Positions 44,216 through 53,979 are shown, counted from the first letter of the stretch. The stretch: DNA of 64,000 nt from Micromonospora sp. ATCC 39149 (GCF_000158815.1 NZ_GG657738.1:1109149-1173148), one strand, 5' to 3'. Numbers and translations: made by a program. Notes: generated by a model not told the origin, from the sequence alone.

Positions 44216-45203
44216 CGCATCCCTCCGGTCAGCCGGGAGCTGTGGTGGGTGAGCGCCTCACCGGTGGCCTCCAGATATCCGGGCGGGCAGGCCGGCGCGC
44301 CGCCGGGCAGCTCGGCCAGCACGCCGCGGTCCACGTCGAACCAGGGCTCGGTGTAGTCCAGCAGCGGCCGGGGCAGCCCCACCCGCGGCCCCAGCCAGCG
44401 CTGCGCGAACCTGACCGGGCCGGCGTCGACGATCCGGGGCAGCCGCCGCCAGGGCCGGCAGACCCCGGTGAACACCTCGGCGACCGACGGCTCGGCCGGG
44501 TCGAACCAGGTCCAGGTGCGCCCGGTGGCGGGCTCCCGCACGGCCCGCACGACCAGCTCCGCCGCCGTGGTCACCTCACCGGCGTACGACGGGAAGTCGC
44601 CGCGCCGCGCCAGGTGCACCGGGTAGCCCTGCAACAGGCAGGGCACCGCGGCCAGCAGACCGGCCCGGCCGTCCAGCCCGGGGCGGGTACGGCCGCGGCC
44701 GAGCAGCGGGCCGAAGCGCAGCACGGTCGACGGCACGTCGGTGGCCTCGCGGACCAGCGTCTCGGCGTAGTATTTGCCGTACTCGTACCAGTTGCGGAAG
44801 GTTTGGCCGACGTAGAGTTCGCGGTTGCCCACCCGGCCGTCGGCCCGGCCGAACACCAGCAGGGACGAGACGTGCACCAGCCCGGCCAGGGCCCCGGCCT
44901 GCCGGGCGAACGCCAGCACGTTGCGGACGCCCGCGGCGTGCAGGTTCACCGCGTCGTCCGGGCCGGCGCCCCAGTCGACGCTGCCGAACGCGCTGACCAC
45001 GTGGGTGGTCTCGGCCAGCAGCATCGCCCAGTCGCGCTCGGCGAGACCGAAGCGGTGCCGGGACACGTCCCCCGGCGAGTCCCTTGCCGGCCGGCGCCGC
45101 CCCGGTCCGGGACAATTGCCACGACCTGCTCGCCGGCCGCCTCCAGCGCGGCACACACCTCCGCGCCGAGGTATCCGGACCCACCTGCCACCAGCACCGT
45201 CAT
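44212..45203 (-). CDS. NAD-dependent epimerase/reductase (SDR-e), second copy (one frameshift)
   Basis: The start at 45203 (MTVLVAGGSGYLGAEVCAAL) gives the GxxGxxG NAD site. A frame change near 45100 is needed, after which RDWAMLLAETTHVVSAFGSV, HVSSLLVFG and the active-site pair YEYGKYYAE (YxxxK) follow to the stop. The whole is about 330 residues, an extended short-chain dehydrogenase acting on a nucleotide sugar, thioester or similar. It overlaps the preceding copy by ATGA at its start and the next gene by ATGA at its end. Confidence 0.75.
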
Positions 45204-46298
45204 CCGGGGAACCTCGCCATCGATCCGTTGCCGGCCGGGTCGTCCCGCAGGTTGGGCGCGGCGCCGAAGATGAGGCGGGCCAGCACGTCCACGCCCACCG
45301 CGGGCAGGTCCTCGCCGAGCAGGTCGGCCAGCACCGGCCGGCTGAACACCCGGTCCAGGCCGATGTAGCGCAGCCCGATCAGGGCGTTGCGCGCCGACGG
45401 GCCGAGGGGCAGCACCCGCTCGGCGTTGAGCGAGCTCCACAGCAGCGCCCGCGCGCCGACGGTCACCAGGCGCGGCTCGCCGCGGTGCCGCTGCGCCCCG
45501 GCGGTCCGGGCCGCCGCCAGCAGCCCGCGCAGGCTGGGCGCGGTCTCGCCCAGGCCGGCGTGGCAGATGACCGGCCCGGACGGCGGGGCGGCGCACGACC
45601 GCGCGCACCAGCCGTAGCAGCGTGCCGGCGGCCACGTCGCGGGGCAGCGCGTCGACCCGGGCGTCGCGCATCGCCGGGAGCACGTTGCCAGGCAGGTCGC
45701 TCCACCGGTCGGCCAGCAGGTAGAGCGAGTTGCGGCGCAGCGTCCGGCCGGTCCGCGAGTCGCCGACCAGGGCGGGCATCCGGGCGATCAGCACCGGCGC
45801 CGGGCCGCCCGGGTCTGCCGCGGCGCTGAGCAGCCGCTGCTCGGCCAGCCACTTCGAGCGTTCGTACGCGGTGCGGTCGCCGGCCGGCGGAACGGGCCGT
45901 TCGGCGATCTCCCCCACCGCGCCGCCGGCCACGTAGACCGATCCGGCGTGCACGTACGGAATCACGCGGCCGCCCCGCCCGGCGAGTTCCCGGGTGAGCT
46001 GGTGGCCGTGCGCCGCGCCGAGGGCGTTGACCGCGTACAACTCGCGGGAACTCGCCACCCAGTTCGTCTCGGCGGCCAGGTTGACCACGGCGTCCACCCC
46101 GGTCAGCGCCGCGGGATCCAGGCCCCACATCGGCCGGCGGACGTCCCCGGCGACCACCTCGTCGGCCTCGCCGGGGCCGAGCGCGCGGGGCGAGCCGGGG
46201 CGCCGGACGGCGACCAGCCGGAGATCGTGGTCGTCCGCGGCCAGCGCCCGCAGCCCGGCGCCGAGCTGACCGGTCAGGCCGGCCACGAGCAGCCTCAC
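45200..46298 (-). CDS. NAD-dependent epimerase/thioester-reductase-like SDR, first copy (one frameshift)
   Basis: GTG at 46298 overlaps the stop of the acyl-CoA dehydrogenase gene. VRLLVAGLTGQLGAGLRALA gives the NAD motif; VNLAAETNWVASSRELYAVN, VHAGSVYVAGG and TAYERSKWLAEQ (YxxxK) are typical of the SDR reductase domains that release acyl chains as aldehydes (Lys2/CAR type). A frame change near 45600 joins it to PVICHAGLGETAPSLRGLLA and the C-terminal about 110 residues ending at 45200. Given the neighbouring acyl ligase and ACP, reductive release of an acyl-ACP is a reasonable guess. Confidence 0.75.
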
Positions 46299-47464
46299 GG
46301 GGTCACCGCCACGTCCGCGTCGTACGCCGCGAAGTCCGGGGTCAGCCCGCCGGCCACCAGCTCCCACATCACCTCGTCGCTGCCGCCGCCCAGCCGGGCC
46401 ATGCGCACGTCGCGGTACATCCGGGCGAGCGGTGTCTCGTCCTCCAGGTAGCCCATCCCGCCGAACATGTGCATGCACTCGCCGACCACCTCCTCGGCGA
46501 AGCGGGCGGCGGTGACCTTGAAGGCGGCGATCTCCCGGGTGCCGAGCGCGGGCGTGCCGGGCGCGCCGGCCGCAGCGCCGTAGACGCCGTGCCGCAGCAC
46601 GGTGAGCCGGGCGGCGAGATCGGCCAGCCGCAGCCGTAACGCCTGGTGCTCCAGCAACGGCCGGCCGAACTGGGTACGGCGGTGCAGGTGCGCGGTGGCC
46701 AGCTCGATCGCGCGCAGGCTGAGCCCGGTGAGCTGGGCCGCCGCGGCGAACCGCTCGAACGTCAGGGCATGGGTGGCGACCACCAGGCCCAGTCCGGGCC
46801 GGCCGAGCAGCGCGGTGGCCGGCACCGACGCGTCGATGCCGATCCAGGCGGTGCTCAGCGACGACAGGCCCAGCCGGCGCAGCGGCTTGATCACCCGCAT
46901 GCCGGAGGCCGGCACGCAGAACAGCCCCAGCTGCGGCGGCGCCGGGTGCTCCTCGGTGGCGGTGCGCGCCAGGACCAGGGCGAAGTCGGCGACCGGGCCA
47001 AGCGAGACGAACTTCTTCTCGCCGCGGATCCGCCAGCCGCCGCCCTCGCGGCGCGCGGTGGTCCGCACGCCGGACAGGTCGGAGCCGCCGGTCGGCTCGG
47101 ACGCCGCGATGCAGCCCAGCTGACGGCCGTCCAGGACCTGCTCCAGGGTGTCGTCGAGCTGCGGGTTGCCGCCGTGCCGGCGCAGCGCGGCGACGATCGG
47201 CTCCATCGCCAGGGTGCAGCCGATCGCCACCCCGCCGGCGCCGGAACGAGCCAGCTCCTCGGCGAGGATGACGCTGCGGACCGGGTCGCCGCCCGGTCCA
47301 CCCTGCCAGCGCTGCCGGACGAGACCGGCCGCGCCGAGGGCGGCGAACGCCGCGCGGGGGAAGGTGCCGCTGAGCTCGGCCTCGGCGAACAGCGGCACGA
47401 TCCGCTCGCGGATCACCGTGCGGGCGTGCTCGCGGAAGTCGTCCAGCTCCTGCGTCGTGCTCAT
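46295..47464 (-). CDS. Acyl-CoA dehydrogenase family protein
   Basis: 389 residues, ATG at 47464 overlapping the ligase stop. Flavin and substrate motifs of the family: CIAASEPTGGSDLSGVRTTA (mid-domain), RRTQFGRPLLEHQALRLRLA, then VGECMHMFGGMGYLEDETPL and ARLGGGSDEVMWELVAGG. In ligase/ACP operons such enzymes desaturate acyl-ACP at the alpha,beta position. Position 253-256 equivalents were not mapped, so the catalytic base is not assigned. Confidence 0.9.
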   Translation of the reverse strand: MSTTQELDDFREHARTVIRERIVPLFAEAELSGTFPRAAFAALGAAGLVRQRWQGGPGGDPVRSVILAEELARSGAGGVAIGCTLAMEPIVAALRRHGGNPQLDDTLEQVLDGRQLGCIAASEPTGGSDLSGVRTTARREGGGWRIRGEKKFVSLGPVADFALVLARTATEEHPAPPQLGLFCVPASGMRVIKPLRRLGLSSLSTAWIGIDASVPATALLGRPGLGLVVATHALTFERFAAAAQLTGLSLRAIELATAHLHRRTQFGRPLLEHQALRLRLADLAARLTVLRHGVYGAAAGAPGTPALGTREIAAFKVTAARFAEEVVGECMHMFGGMGYLEDETPLARMYRDVRMARLGGGSDEVMWELVAGGLTPDFAAYDADVAVTP

Positions 47465-49164
47465 CGGACCGCCTCCGCCGCGGCGCCGCTGTCGGCCAGC
47501 ACGTCGCCGGTCAGCTCGCCGGCCAGCACCCGGGTCCACATCAGCCGGCGGCGCGGTTTGCCGCTGGAGGTGAACACGAGCGTGGACGGCGGCACCTGCA
47601 CCACCCGGACGGTGACGTCCGGCCCGACGATGCTGGTGACCCGGTCCAGCACCTCGTGCTGCCGGCCGCCGAGGCCGGACTCGGTGGCGATCAGCACGGT
47701 CGCCTCGGCGCCCAGGTACCCGGCCAGCACCACGGTGCGCCGCCACGGGAACACGATGTCCTCGGCGAGCACCTGCTCGATGTCCTCGACGTAGAGATTG
47801 CGCCCCCGCACCTGCATGCTGTCGCCGATGCGGCCGAGGACGTACACGTCGCCGCGGTACCGGAACCCGGCGTCCGCGGTGCGCAGCCGCCCGCCGGTGA
47901 ACCGGGTCGACCCGTCCGGCGCAGCGCCGAGGTAGCCGAGCGCCACGCTCGGCCCGGACACCTCGATCTCCCCGAGGTGACCCTCGGGGAGCGGCACGCC
48001 GTCGGCGTCCAGCACGTCCACCGCCACCCCGGCCAGCGGGGGCCCGCAACTGACGTGCCACACGTGCTCCGCCGGCTCGGCCGCCGTCCCGTCCAGCTCG
48101 GCCTCGCCGAGGACCTCCACTGGCTGGCCGAGCCGGACCGGGCCGGGCCGCACGGCCACCATCACCACCGGCCGGCCGTACGGCACGCCGGTCACGCCGA
48201 GGGTGGCCTCGGCCAGGCCGTAGCCCGGCTGCATCGCCGAGGGGCGCAGCCCGCACGGGGCGAGCAAACCGAGAAATCCGTCGAGCGTCTCTCGGCGCAC
48301 CCGTTCCGAGCCGGTCACCACCACGTCCACTCCGGACAGGTCGAGACCGGCCACGTGCGCCGGGCGCAGCCGGCGGGCCAGGTAATCAAAGCCGAAGTTG
48401 GGCATCGCCATCACCTGGCCGCCGCCATCGTGGTACTGCCGCAGCCAGGACAGCGGCGACCGGATGAACTGCTCGGGACGCATCAGCCCCTGGTCCGCCT
48501 GGGCCAAGACCGGGGCGAGCAGCCCGCCGATCAGCCCCATGTCGTGGTGCAGCGGCAGCCAGGACACGCCGAGCGAGGCGCCCATCCGGGTCCAGTCGCG
48601 GATCATGGCGATGTTGGTCTCGAGGTTGTCCCAGCCGATCCGGGTCGCCCGGCTGGCGCCGCGGGAGCCGGAGGTGAACTGGAGCAGGGCCAGCGACGCG
48701 GGGTCCCGGCGGGGCGCCGGCCGGTCGAGCCCGTCGTCCGGGCCCGGCGTGACGATCCGGCAGGGCCGGCCGGCCCGGCCGGCCGCGGCCCGCAGGTCCG
48801 CGGCGAACCGCTCGTCGCAGACCGCGGTGGTGGCGCCCGCCGCGACGGCCCGGGCCACGTGGTCCAGCCAGGACTCCCGGTCGGCGAAGGGCACCGCGGG
48901 CGAGAGCGGCGCGGGGGTGCCGCCGGCGTGCAGGACGCCGAAGAACGAGCTCACGAAGTCCGGGCCAGTGTCGTGCATCAGCGCGACCAGCTCGCCGGGG
49001 GCCAGCCCGGACAGCTCGGCGGCGCGTCCGCGCACCCGCCGGGCCAGCTCCGGGTAGGGCACCCGGTCGGCGCTGCCGTCCGTCCGCAGGAAGCGCAGTC
49101 CCCGGTCCGGGCGCGGATCGGCCAGCCAGTCGAGCAGCCCGACCCGGGCGCCGGGGCTAGTCAT
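47461..49164 (-). CDS. Acyl-AMP ligase (FAAL type), second copy
   Basis: 567 residues, intact. FAAL-like features: SWLPLHHDMGLIGGLLAPVL, MQPGYGLAEATLGVTG, and the C-terminal Lys in FTSSGKPRRRLM. The phosphate-binding loop is odd: FTSGSRGASRATRI where the family has TSGSTxxPKGV, so the loop threonine, Pro-Lys-Gly are all replaced. This may weaken or alter adenylation. Overlaps UbiA by 8 bp and the dehydrogenase by 4 bp. Expected to load an acid onto ACP2. Confidence 0.85.
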   Translation of the reverse strand: MTSPGARVGLLDWLADPRPDRGLRFLRTDGSADRVPYPELARRVRGRAAELSGLAPGELVALMHDTGPDFVSSFFGVLHAGGTPAPLSPAVPFADRESWLDHVARAVAAGATTAVCDERFAADLRAAAGRAGRPCRIVTPGPDDGLDRPAPRRDPASLALLQFTSGSRGASRATRIGWDNLETNIAMIRDWTRMGASLGVSWLPLHHDMGLIGGLLAPVLAQADQGLMRPEQFIRSPLSWLRQYHDGGGQVMAMPNFGFDYLARRLRPAHVAGLDLSGVDVVVTGSERVRRETLDGFLGLLAPCGLRPSAMQPGYGLAEATLGVTGVPYGRPVVMVAVRPGPVRLGQPVEVLGEAELDGTAAEPAEHVWHVSCGPPLAGVAVDVLDADGVPLPEGHLGEIEVSGPSVALGYLGAAPDGSTRFTGGRLRTADAGFRYRGDVYVLGRIGDSMQVRGRNLYVEDIEQVLAEDIVFPWRRTVVLAGYLGAEATVLIATESGLGGRQHEVLDRVTSIVGPDVTVRVVQVPPSTLVFTSSGKPRRRLMWTRVLAGELTGDVLADSGAAAEAVR

Positions 49165-50179
49165 GCCCGGCCACCGGCACCGGGTTGGCCAGCGACCGGC
49201 GGATCGCGCCGCTGACCAGGCGCGCCCGGTAGACCCGGTATCCGCCGCGCAGGCAGGCGTAGAGCACCGCGCCGCAGACGAGCCCGGCGACCGGGTGGAA
49301 CACGGCGACGACTGAGCTGTGCTTGACGTACTCGCCGAGCTTCCAGAGCCGCTGGTCGGCGAGGCGCTGGACGCGGTCGCGCCCGGGCTCGGCGAAGTTG
49401 CGCAGCAGCCGCGGGTAGCAGAGCAGGTGGATCACCGCGCCGGCGGCGGCGAACCCGAGCCCCCACCAGCCGGGCCGGGCGACCGCGAGCACGGCCACCG
49501 GGACCAGCGCGGCGAAGCCGGCCAGGGCGGCGACCCGGAACGCGCCCGGGGCGCCGATGCGCACCGCGAGCGTCCGGTTGCCGGCCGCCGGGTCCTTCTC
49601 CACGTCGCGCAGCGCGGCCAGCACGTTGTTGGAGACGCTGGCCAGCAACAGGTACGTCAGCACCAGCAGCGCCTCGCCGACCGGCCCACCGCCGGCCACC
49701 ACCCACGCCACGGCGGCTGGCACACTCTGCGGCAGCGCCACGGTCAGCGAACCCCAGATGCCGTAGTCCTTGACCTTGGAGTATGCCGCGGACAGCACGA
49801 TGCCGGCCAGCAGCAGCACGGCACCGGTCAGCAGCCGCCCGGTGGTGCGGGCGGCGAGCACCAGCCCGACGGCCGCGACCAACACCCCGGCGCCGGCCGC
49901 CAGCCACGCCTGCCGCAGTGTCAGCAACCCGCTGGGCAGCGGCAGGTAGGGCGCGGTGACCGCGTCGCCGTCCGCGTCCAGGATGTCGTTGACCACGAAC
50001 ATCGCGCCGTTGAGCGCGACCACCGCGACCACCAGCGCGATCATCCGTGGCCACCCGAGCAGCTGCGGATCGGCCGCGATCCAGCCGATCAGCGCGGCCC
50101 ACGTGGCCAAATTGGACAGAAAGGTCCGCGACATCCACCAGGCCGCCTCGACCCGCAACAGCGAGTGCCGTACCCCCAT
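49157..50179 (-). CDS. UbiA-family membrane prenyltransferase
   Basis: 340 residues, about eight membrane helices. Both Asp-rich motifs are present: NDILDADGD (64-72) and RDVEKD near residue 190, which bind Mg2+ and a prenyl-diphosphate. UbiA enzymes transfer a polyprenyl chain to an acceptor, or, in the DPPR-synthase branch, join a polyprenyl-phosphate to a phosphosugar. A UbiA protein inside a phosphonate operon is unusual and suggests the phosphonate or its carrier ends up lipid-linked. Confidence 0.9.
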   Translation of the reverse strand: MGVRHSLLRVEAAWWMSRTFLSNLATWAALIGWIAADPQLLGWPRMIALVVAVVALNGAMFVVNDILDADGDAVTAPYLPLPSGLLTLRQAWLAAGAGVLVAAVGLVLAARTTGRLLTGAVLLLAGIVLSAAYSKVKDYGIWGSLTVALPQSVPAAVAWVVAGGGPVGEALLVLTYLLLASVSNNVLAALRDVEKDPAAGNRTLAVRIGAPGAFRVAALAGFAALVPVAVLAVARPGWWGLGFAAAGAVIHLLCYPRLLRNFAEPGRDRVQRLADQRLWKLGEYVKHSSVVAVFHPVAGLVCGAVLYACLRGGYRVYRARLVSGAIRRSLANPVPVAGHD

Positions 50180-50180
50180 G

Positions 50181-51593
50181 TCAGCTTCCTCGTCTCGTGG
50201 TCGCCGCCCGGGGCAGGACGACCGTCTTCACCGTGCTCATCTCGGCCATCGAATAGGCGATGCCCTCCCGTCCGATCCCGCTGCGGCGCACGCCGCCGAA
50301 CGGGATGTACGGCGAGTCGAAGTTCGGGCCGTCGTCGAGCGCCACCGCGCCGACCCGCAGCCCGGACGCGATCTCCAGGAAGGCCGGGAAGTCGCGGGTG
50401 AGCACCCCGGCCTGCAGCCCGTACGGCGTGCTGTTGGCGACCGCGACGGCGGCCTCCGGACCGGCCACCCGGATGACCGGCGCGACCGGGCCGAACGTCT
50501 CGTGGGTGACCAGCTCGCTGCCCGGGTCGACGTGGTCCAGCACGGACGGCGGCACGACCGCGCCGCGGTGGCCGCCGCCGACACGCAGCACCGCGCCGTC
50601 GCGGACCGAGGCGTCGATCCGGCCGGCCACCGTGGCCGCGGCCTCCGCGGAGATCAGCGGGCCGACGTCGGTGCACGGGTCCGCCGGGTCGCCGCACCGC
50701 AGCCGCTCGACCCGGGCCACGAGCAGCTCGACGAACGCGTCGGCCACCTCGTCGGCGCAGATGATCCGCTTGACCCCGCGGCAGGACTGCCCGGCATTGC
50801 CGCACGCGCCGGCCGCGGCGAGCCGCGCGGCCCGCTCCAGGTCGGCGTCGGCCAGCACGATCAGCGGGTCGTTACCGCCCAGCTCCAGGTGCAGCTTGCG
50901 CATGCCGGCGGCGCGGGCGACCGCCTCGCCGGTCGCCACGCTGCCGGTGAACGTGACCATGTCCACGGCGGGGTGGCCGACCAGCGCCGGCCCAACCGTG
51001 CCGGGCCGGCCGGTGACCACCGCGAGCATGGTGTCCGGCAGGCCGCTGCCGTGCAGGATCTCGGCCAGCGCGAGCGCGCTGAGCGGCGCCTTCTCCGAGG
51101 GTTTGAGCACCACGCCGTTGTTCATCGCGAGCGCCGGGGCGAGCTTGACGACGACCTGGTTGAGCGGGCGGTTGAACGGGGTGACCGCGGCGACCGTGCC
51201 GACCGGCTCGCGCATCGTCAGGGCCAGCCGCGGGGTACCCCCTGCGGTGATCTCGATGGTCTCGCCGCGGATCCGCCGGCACTCCTCCGCCGCGACGCGC
51301 AGGTTGGCGGCGGCCCGGTCCACCTCGGTCCGGCTGTCCCGCGCGCAGATCCCCGCCTCGGCGGTGATGAGATCGGCCAGCTCCTCGCGCCGGGCGGCGA
51401 CCGTCTGCGCCGCCGCGCCCAGGATCTCCGCCCGCTGCGCCACGTCCAGGCCGCGGTCGTAGCCGGCGACGGTCTCGACCGCGCGCCGCACGTCCCCGGC
51501 GTCGTCCTCGGCGACCCGGCCGGCCACCCGCCCGTCCCACGGGCTGCGCACCTCGAGCGTCTCGTCGCCGCACCGGCGGCCGTGCAGCATCAT
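50181..51593 (-). CDS. NAD(P)-dependent aldehyde dehydrogenase (phosphono-aldehyde candidate)
   Basis: About 470 residues from ATG at 51593 (ATGA overlap with the hydroxyacid dehydrogenase stop). The catalytic Cys is in GNAGQSCRGVKR and the general base Glu in HLELGGND; AVTPFNRPLNQVVVKLAPAL is the usual cofactor entry. FNRPLN and the QSCxGxxR segment resemble the phosphonoacetaldehyde/lactaldehyde dehydrogenase branch. In the phosphinothricin pathway an aldehyde dehydrogenase oxidises phosphonoformaldehyde; the neighbours here make a similar role attractive. Confidence 0.88.
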   Translation of the reverse strand: MMLHGRRCGDETLEVRSPWDGRVAGRVAEDDAGDVRRAVETVAGYDRGLDVAQRAEILGAAAQTVAARREELADLITAEAGICARDSRTEVDRAAANLRVAAEECRRIRGETIEITAGGTPRLALTMREPVGTVAAVTPFNRPLNQVVVKLAPALAMNNGVVLKPSEKAPLSALALAEILHGSGLPDTMLAVVTGRPGTVGPALVGHPAVDMVTFTGSVATGEAVARAAGMRKLHLELGGNDPLIVLADADLERAARLAAAGACGNAGQSCRGVKRIICADEVADAFVELLVARVERLRCGDPADPCTDVGPLISAEAAATVAGRIDASVRDGAVLRVGGGHRGAVVPPSVLDHVDPGSELVTHETFGPVAPVIRVAGPEAAVAVANSTPYGLQAGVLTRDFPAFLEIASGLRVGAVALDDGPNFDSPYIPFGGVRRSGIGREGIAYSMAEMSTVKTVVLPRAATTRRGS

Positions 51594-52606
51594 GGCGTCG
51601 CCGCCCACGGCTGCACCACGGCCGCGGACGGCGCGACGTGCCCGGTGACCGGCGGCCGTCCGGTGTCCAGGACCTGCCGGACACCCTCGGCGACCCGCTG
51701 CCGCGAGCTGAGCTCGGACTCGGCGGAGTAGAACGCCCGGTGGCATGCTGACCAACACGTTGGGCAGGCCGAGGACGCGGCGGTACGGGTCAATCCACCG
51801 CGGGTCCTCCGGCACGAAGACGTCGAGTGCGCGCCGCCGATGACGCCGGTGTCAGCGCGTGCGCCAGCGCCTCGGCGTCACCAGCCCGCCCGGGCGGTGT
51901 TGACCAGCAGCGCGTCCGGACGCATCCGGCCCAGCGCGTCCGCGTCGATCAGCCCGCGGGTGTCCGGGTCGAGGGGGCAGTGCAGCAGCACCACGTCCGA
52001 CTCGGCCAGCAGCTCCGGCAGTTCCGTCTTCCGCACGCCGTAGCCGAGCATCTGATCCGCGTGCACGAACGGGTCGGCGGCGAGCACCCGCTGATAGAAC
52101 AGCCGGAGCCGGGCCGCCACCGCCCGGCCGATCCGGCCCAGGCCGATGATGCCGGCGGTCCGGGTGCCCAGCCGGCGCGGCGCCCCGCCGTGGTGGATGT
52201 CGAACCGGCCGCCGGTCAGCCCCGTGTGCTGCGGCACCAGCCGGCGTTCCCAGGCGAGCACCATGGCCAGGGTGTGCGCGGCCACCTCGTCCACGCAGTA
52301 GTCGGGCACGTTGAAGCCGACGATGCCACGCTCGCCGAGCAGGGCGGCGTTGAGGTTGTCGGTGCCGACGCCCTGCCGGGCCACCACGCGCAACTGCGGC
52401 CCGGCCGCGTCGAGCAGCTCGGGTGTCACCGGGCAGCGGTAGACGATCAGCGCCGCGGCACCGGCGACCGCCTCGTGCAGCGCGGCCGGCCCGCGGAAGG
52501 GGCCGATGCGGGCGCGGACGGCGTCGCCGTACACGGCCTCCTCCACCGTGGGGGCGCCCCAGGCCGGGTCGGTGTAGACCACCGCCGGGGTGGCCGCGGC
52601 GGTCAT
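51590..52606 (-). CDS. D-2-hydroxyacid dehydrogenase (PGDH family; frameshifted)
   Basis: ATG at 52606 overlaps the oxygenase stop by 4 bp. The N-terminal two thirds are intact: catalytic Arg in VARQGVGTDNLN, NAD motif GIIGLGRIGRAVAARL, VLLHCPLDPDTRGLIDADAL, VNTARAG. The frame then breaks near 51897 and again near 51810 and 51750. The remaining pieces fit the family (DVFVPEDPRWIDPYRRVLGL with the Glu; CHRAFYSAESELSSRQRV with the catalytic His). PhpE of phosphinothricin biosynthesis, a phosphoglycerate-dehydrogenase relative, oxidises hydroxymethylphosphonate; this may be its counterpart. Confidence 0.8.
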
Positions 52607-53979
52607 CGGGAGCCCGCCGGGTCGTACCACTGGGTCGTGTCGGAGACGAGCCGGCGCAGCGACGACGCGCCCAGCGCGGCGGCCTCTCGGCGGGTGTCCC
52701 CGGCGACCTTGCCGCCGATGCGCAGGGCGAGCACGGTGGAGCGGCCTGCCTCGAGCCGGGTGAAGCCGTGCGGCACGAACGGTTTCACGTACAGCGAGTC
52801 GTCGGGTTGCAGGATCGCCTCGTGGACCGTGCCAGCCGACTCCCAGCACAGCCGCACCGGGTCCGGCCCGAGCACGAAGCAGTACTGGTGCAGCCCGGTG
52901 CGCAGGGTCGCGGCGGCCGGGTCGCGCCCGGTCACCTCGAGCTCAAGAGCCCGCGAGTTCGGGCAGAGCAGGGTGCCGGCCAGCCCGCGGACCCGGTAGG
53001 CGACCGGCTCCTCGGCCGGCCAGGACCAGACCGGCGCGGCCGACCGGGGCATCTGGCACACTCCGTTCTCCTCGTCGCCGCTCACCGGGAGCAGGTCGCG
53101 CACCGGCACGCGCAGGGCCGCGGCCAGCGCCGCCAGCTCGTCGGGGGCCGCGGCGGCCCGGCCGGCCAGCAGGTCGGCGAGGCGACCGGCGGGCACGCCA
53201 CTCGCCTCGGCCAGCCGCGCCGCCGGGGTCATGGTGTCGTCGAGGTGCTGCCGCAGGGCCGCCGCAGCGGCACTGTGGTCGTCCGGCCCGGCGCCGGGGT
53301 CGTCCGGCGCGTACCGCTCGGCGAGGTCCGGGCCGAGCGCGGCCAGTTCGTGCTGGGCGTCGCCGAGCAGCCGGCCACCGTAGGTCAGCGCCAGGATGAG
53401 TCCGGAGCCGCCGGCCCGGTAGGCGAAGCTGTGCGGCGCGTACGGCAGCCCGGCGACCGAGTCCCCGGTGACCGTCTCCACGCAGAACCGCCGCCCGGCC
53501 CAGGCGTAGTAGTAGTTCACCGCGCCGACGAAGTAGGTGAACTGGTAGAGGAAGTGACCTGCGTTCCACTGCACTGCCGGGTTGTCTGGCCGGTTGTCGG
53601 CGACCGGCTGGAGCATCCGGATCCACTCCGGGCGGAACATCGCGAGCCGGCTCATCGCGGTGTCGCGGTACTCGTAGTAGTCGGCGCCGCCGCGTTGGAA
53701 GATCCGGCTGGTCGCGACCGACTCGGCGACCCGGCAGATCCGCACGCCGTGCGGCGCGTCGTCGTGCACCGGCAGGAAGTCGCGCTCGTTGACCGGCCAC
53801 ACCTCGACGGCCCGGCGCAGCAGCTCGGCCGGCAGCTCGCGGTCGCCGCGGATGACCGCGGCCAGCACGTCGGGCGCCACGCCCAGGTCGGCGGCGGCGG
53901 CCTCGGTGGTGCGCTTGAGGTCGTTGATGATGCCCCGGAAGGTTGCACCCGCCCGGCGGCGGAAGGCCGGGTCAGACAT
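52603..53979 (-). CDS. Cupin/HTH non-haem iron oxygenase of the HEPD/methylphosphonate synthase family
   Basis: 458 residues built as two repeats of XRE-type helix bundle plus cupin (second helix bundle near 275-320), the fold order of HEPD and MPnS. Lys22 (NDLKRTTEAAAADLG) aligns with the substrate-binding Lys of HEPD. The metal site reads His142 and Gln146 (NAGHFLYQF) and His183 (PYAPHSF). HEPD uses His129, Glu176 and His182; the Glu176 position here is Gly177. MPnS uses His-x3-Gln and a distal His, as seen here. It should cleave 2-hydroxyethylphosphonate, giving methylphosphonate if truly MPnS-like. The ATG at 53979 overlaps the preceding stop by 8 bp. Confidence 0.88.
   Translation of the reverse strand: MSDPAFRRRAGATFRGIINDLKRTTEAAAADLGVAPDVLAAVIRGDRELPAELLRRAVEVWPVNERDFLPVHDDAPHGVRICRVAESVATSRIFQRGGADYYEYRDTAMSRLAMFRPEWIRMLQPVADNRPDNPAVQWNAGHFLYQFTYFVGAVNYYYAWAGRRFCVETVTGDSVAGLPYAPHSFAYRAGGSGLILALTYGGRLLGDAQHELAALGPDLAERYAPDDPGAGPDDHSAAAAALRQHLDDTMTPAARLAEASGVPAGRLADLLAGRAAAAPDELAALAAALRVPVRDLLPVSGDEENGVCQMPRSAAPVWSWPAEEPVAYRVRGLAGTLLCPNSRALELEVTGRDPAAATLRTGLHQYCFVLGPDPVRLCWESAGTVHEAILQPDDSLYVKPFVPHGFTRLEAGRSTVLALRIGGKVAGDTRREAAALGASSLRRLVSDTTQWYDPAGSR

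Noticed and set aside
52603..53979. Plain call as a transcriptional regulator with cupin domain
   Set aside because: XRE-like helices and cupin are repeated twice, the metal-site residues are in place and phosphonate genes flank it, so an HEPD/MPnS-type oxygenase fits better.
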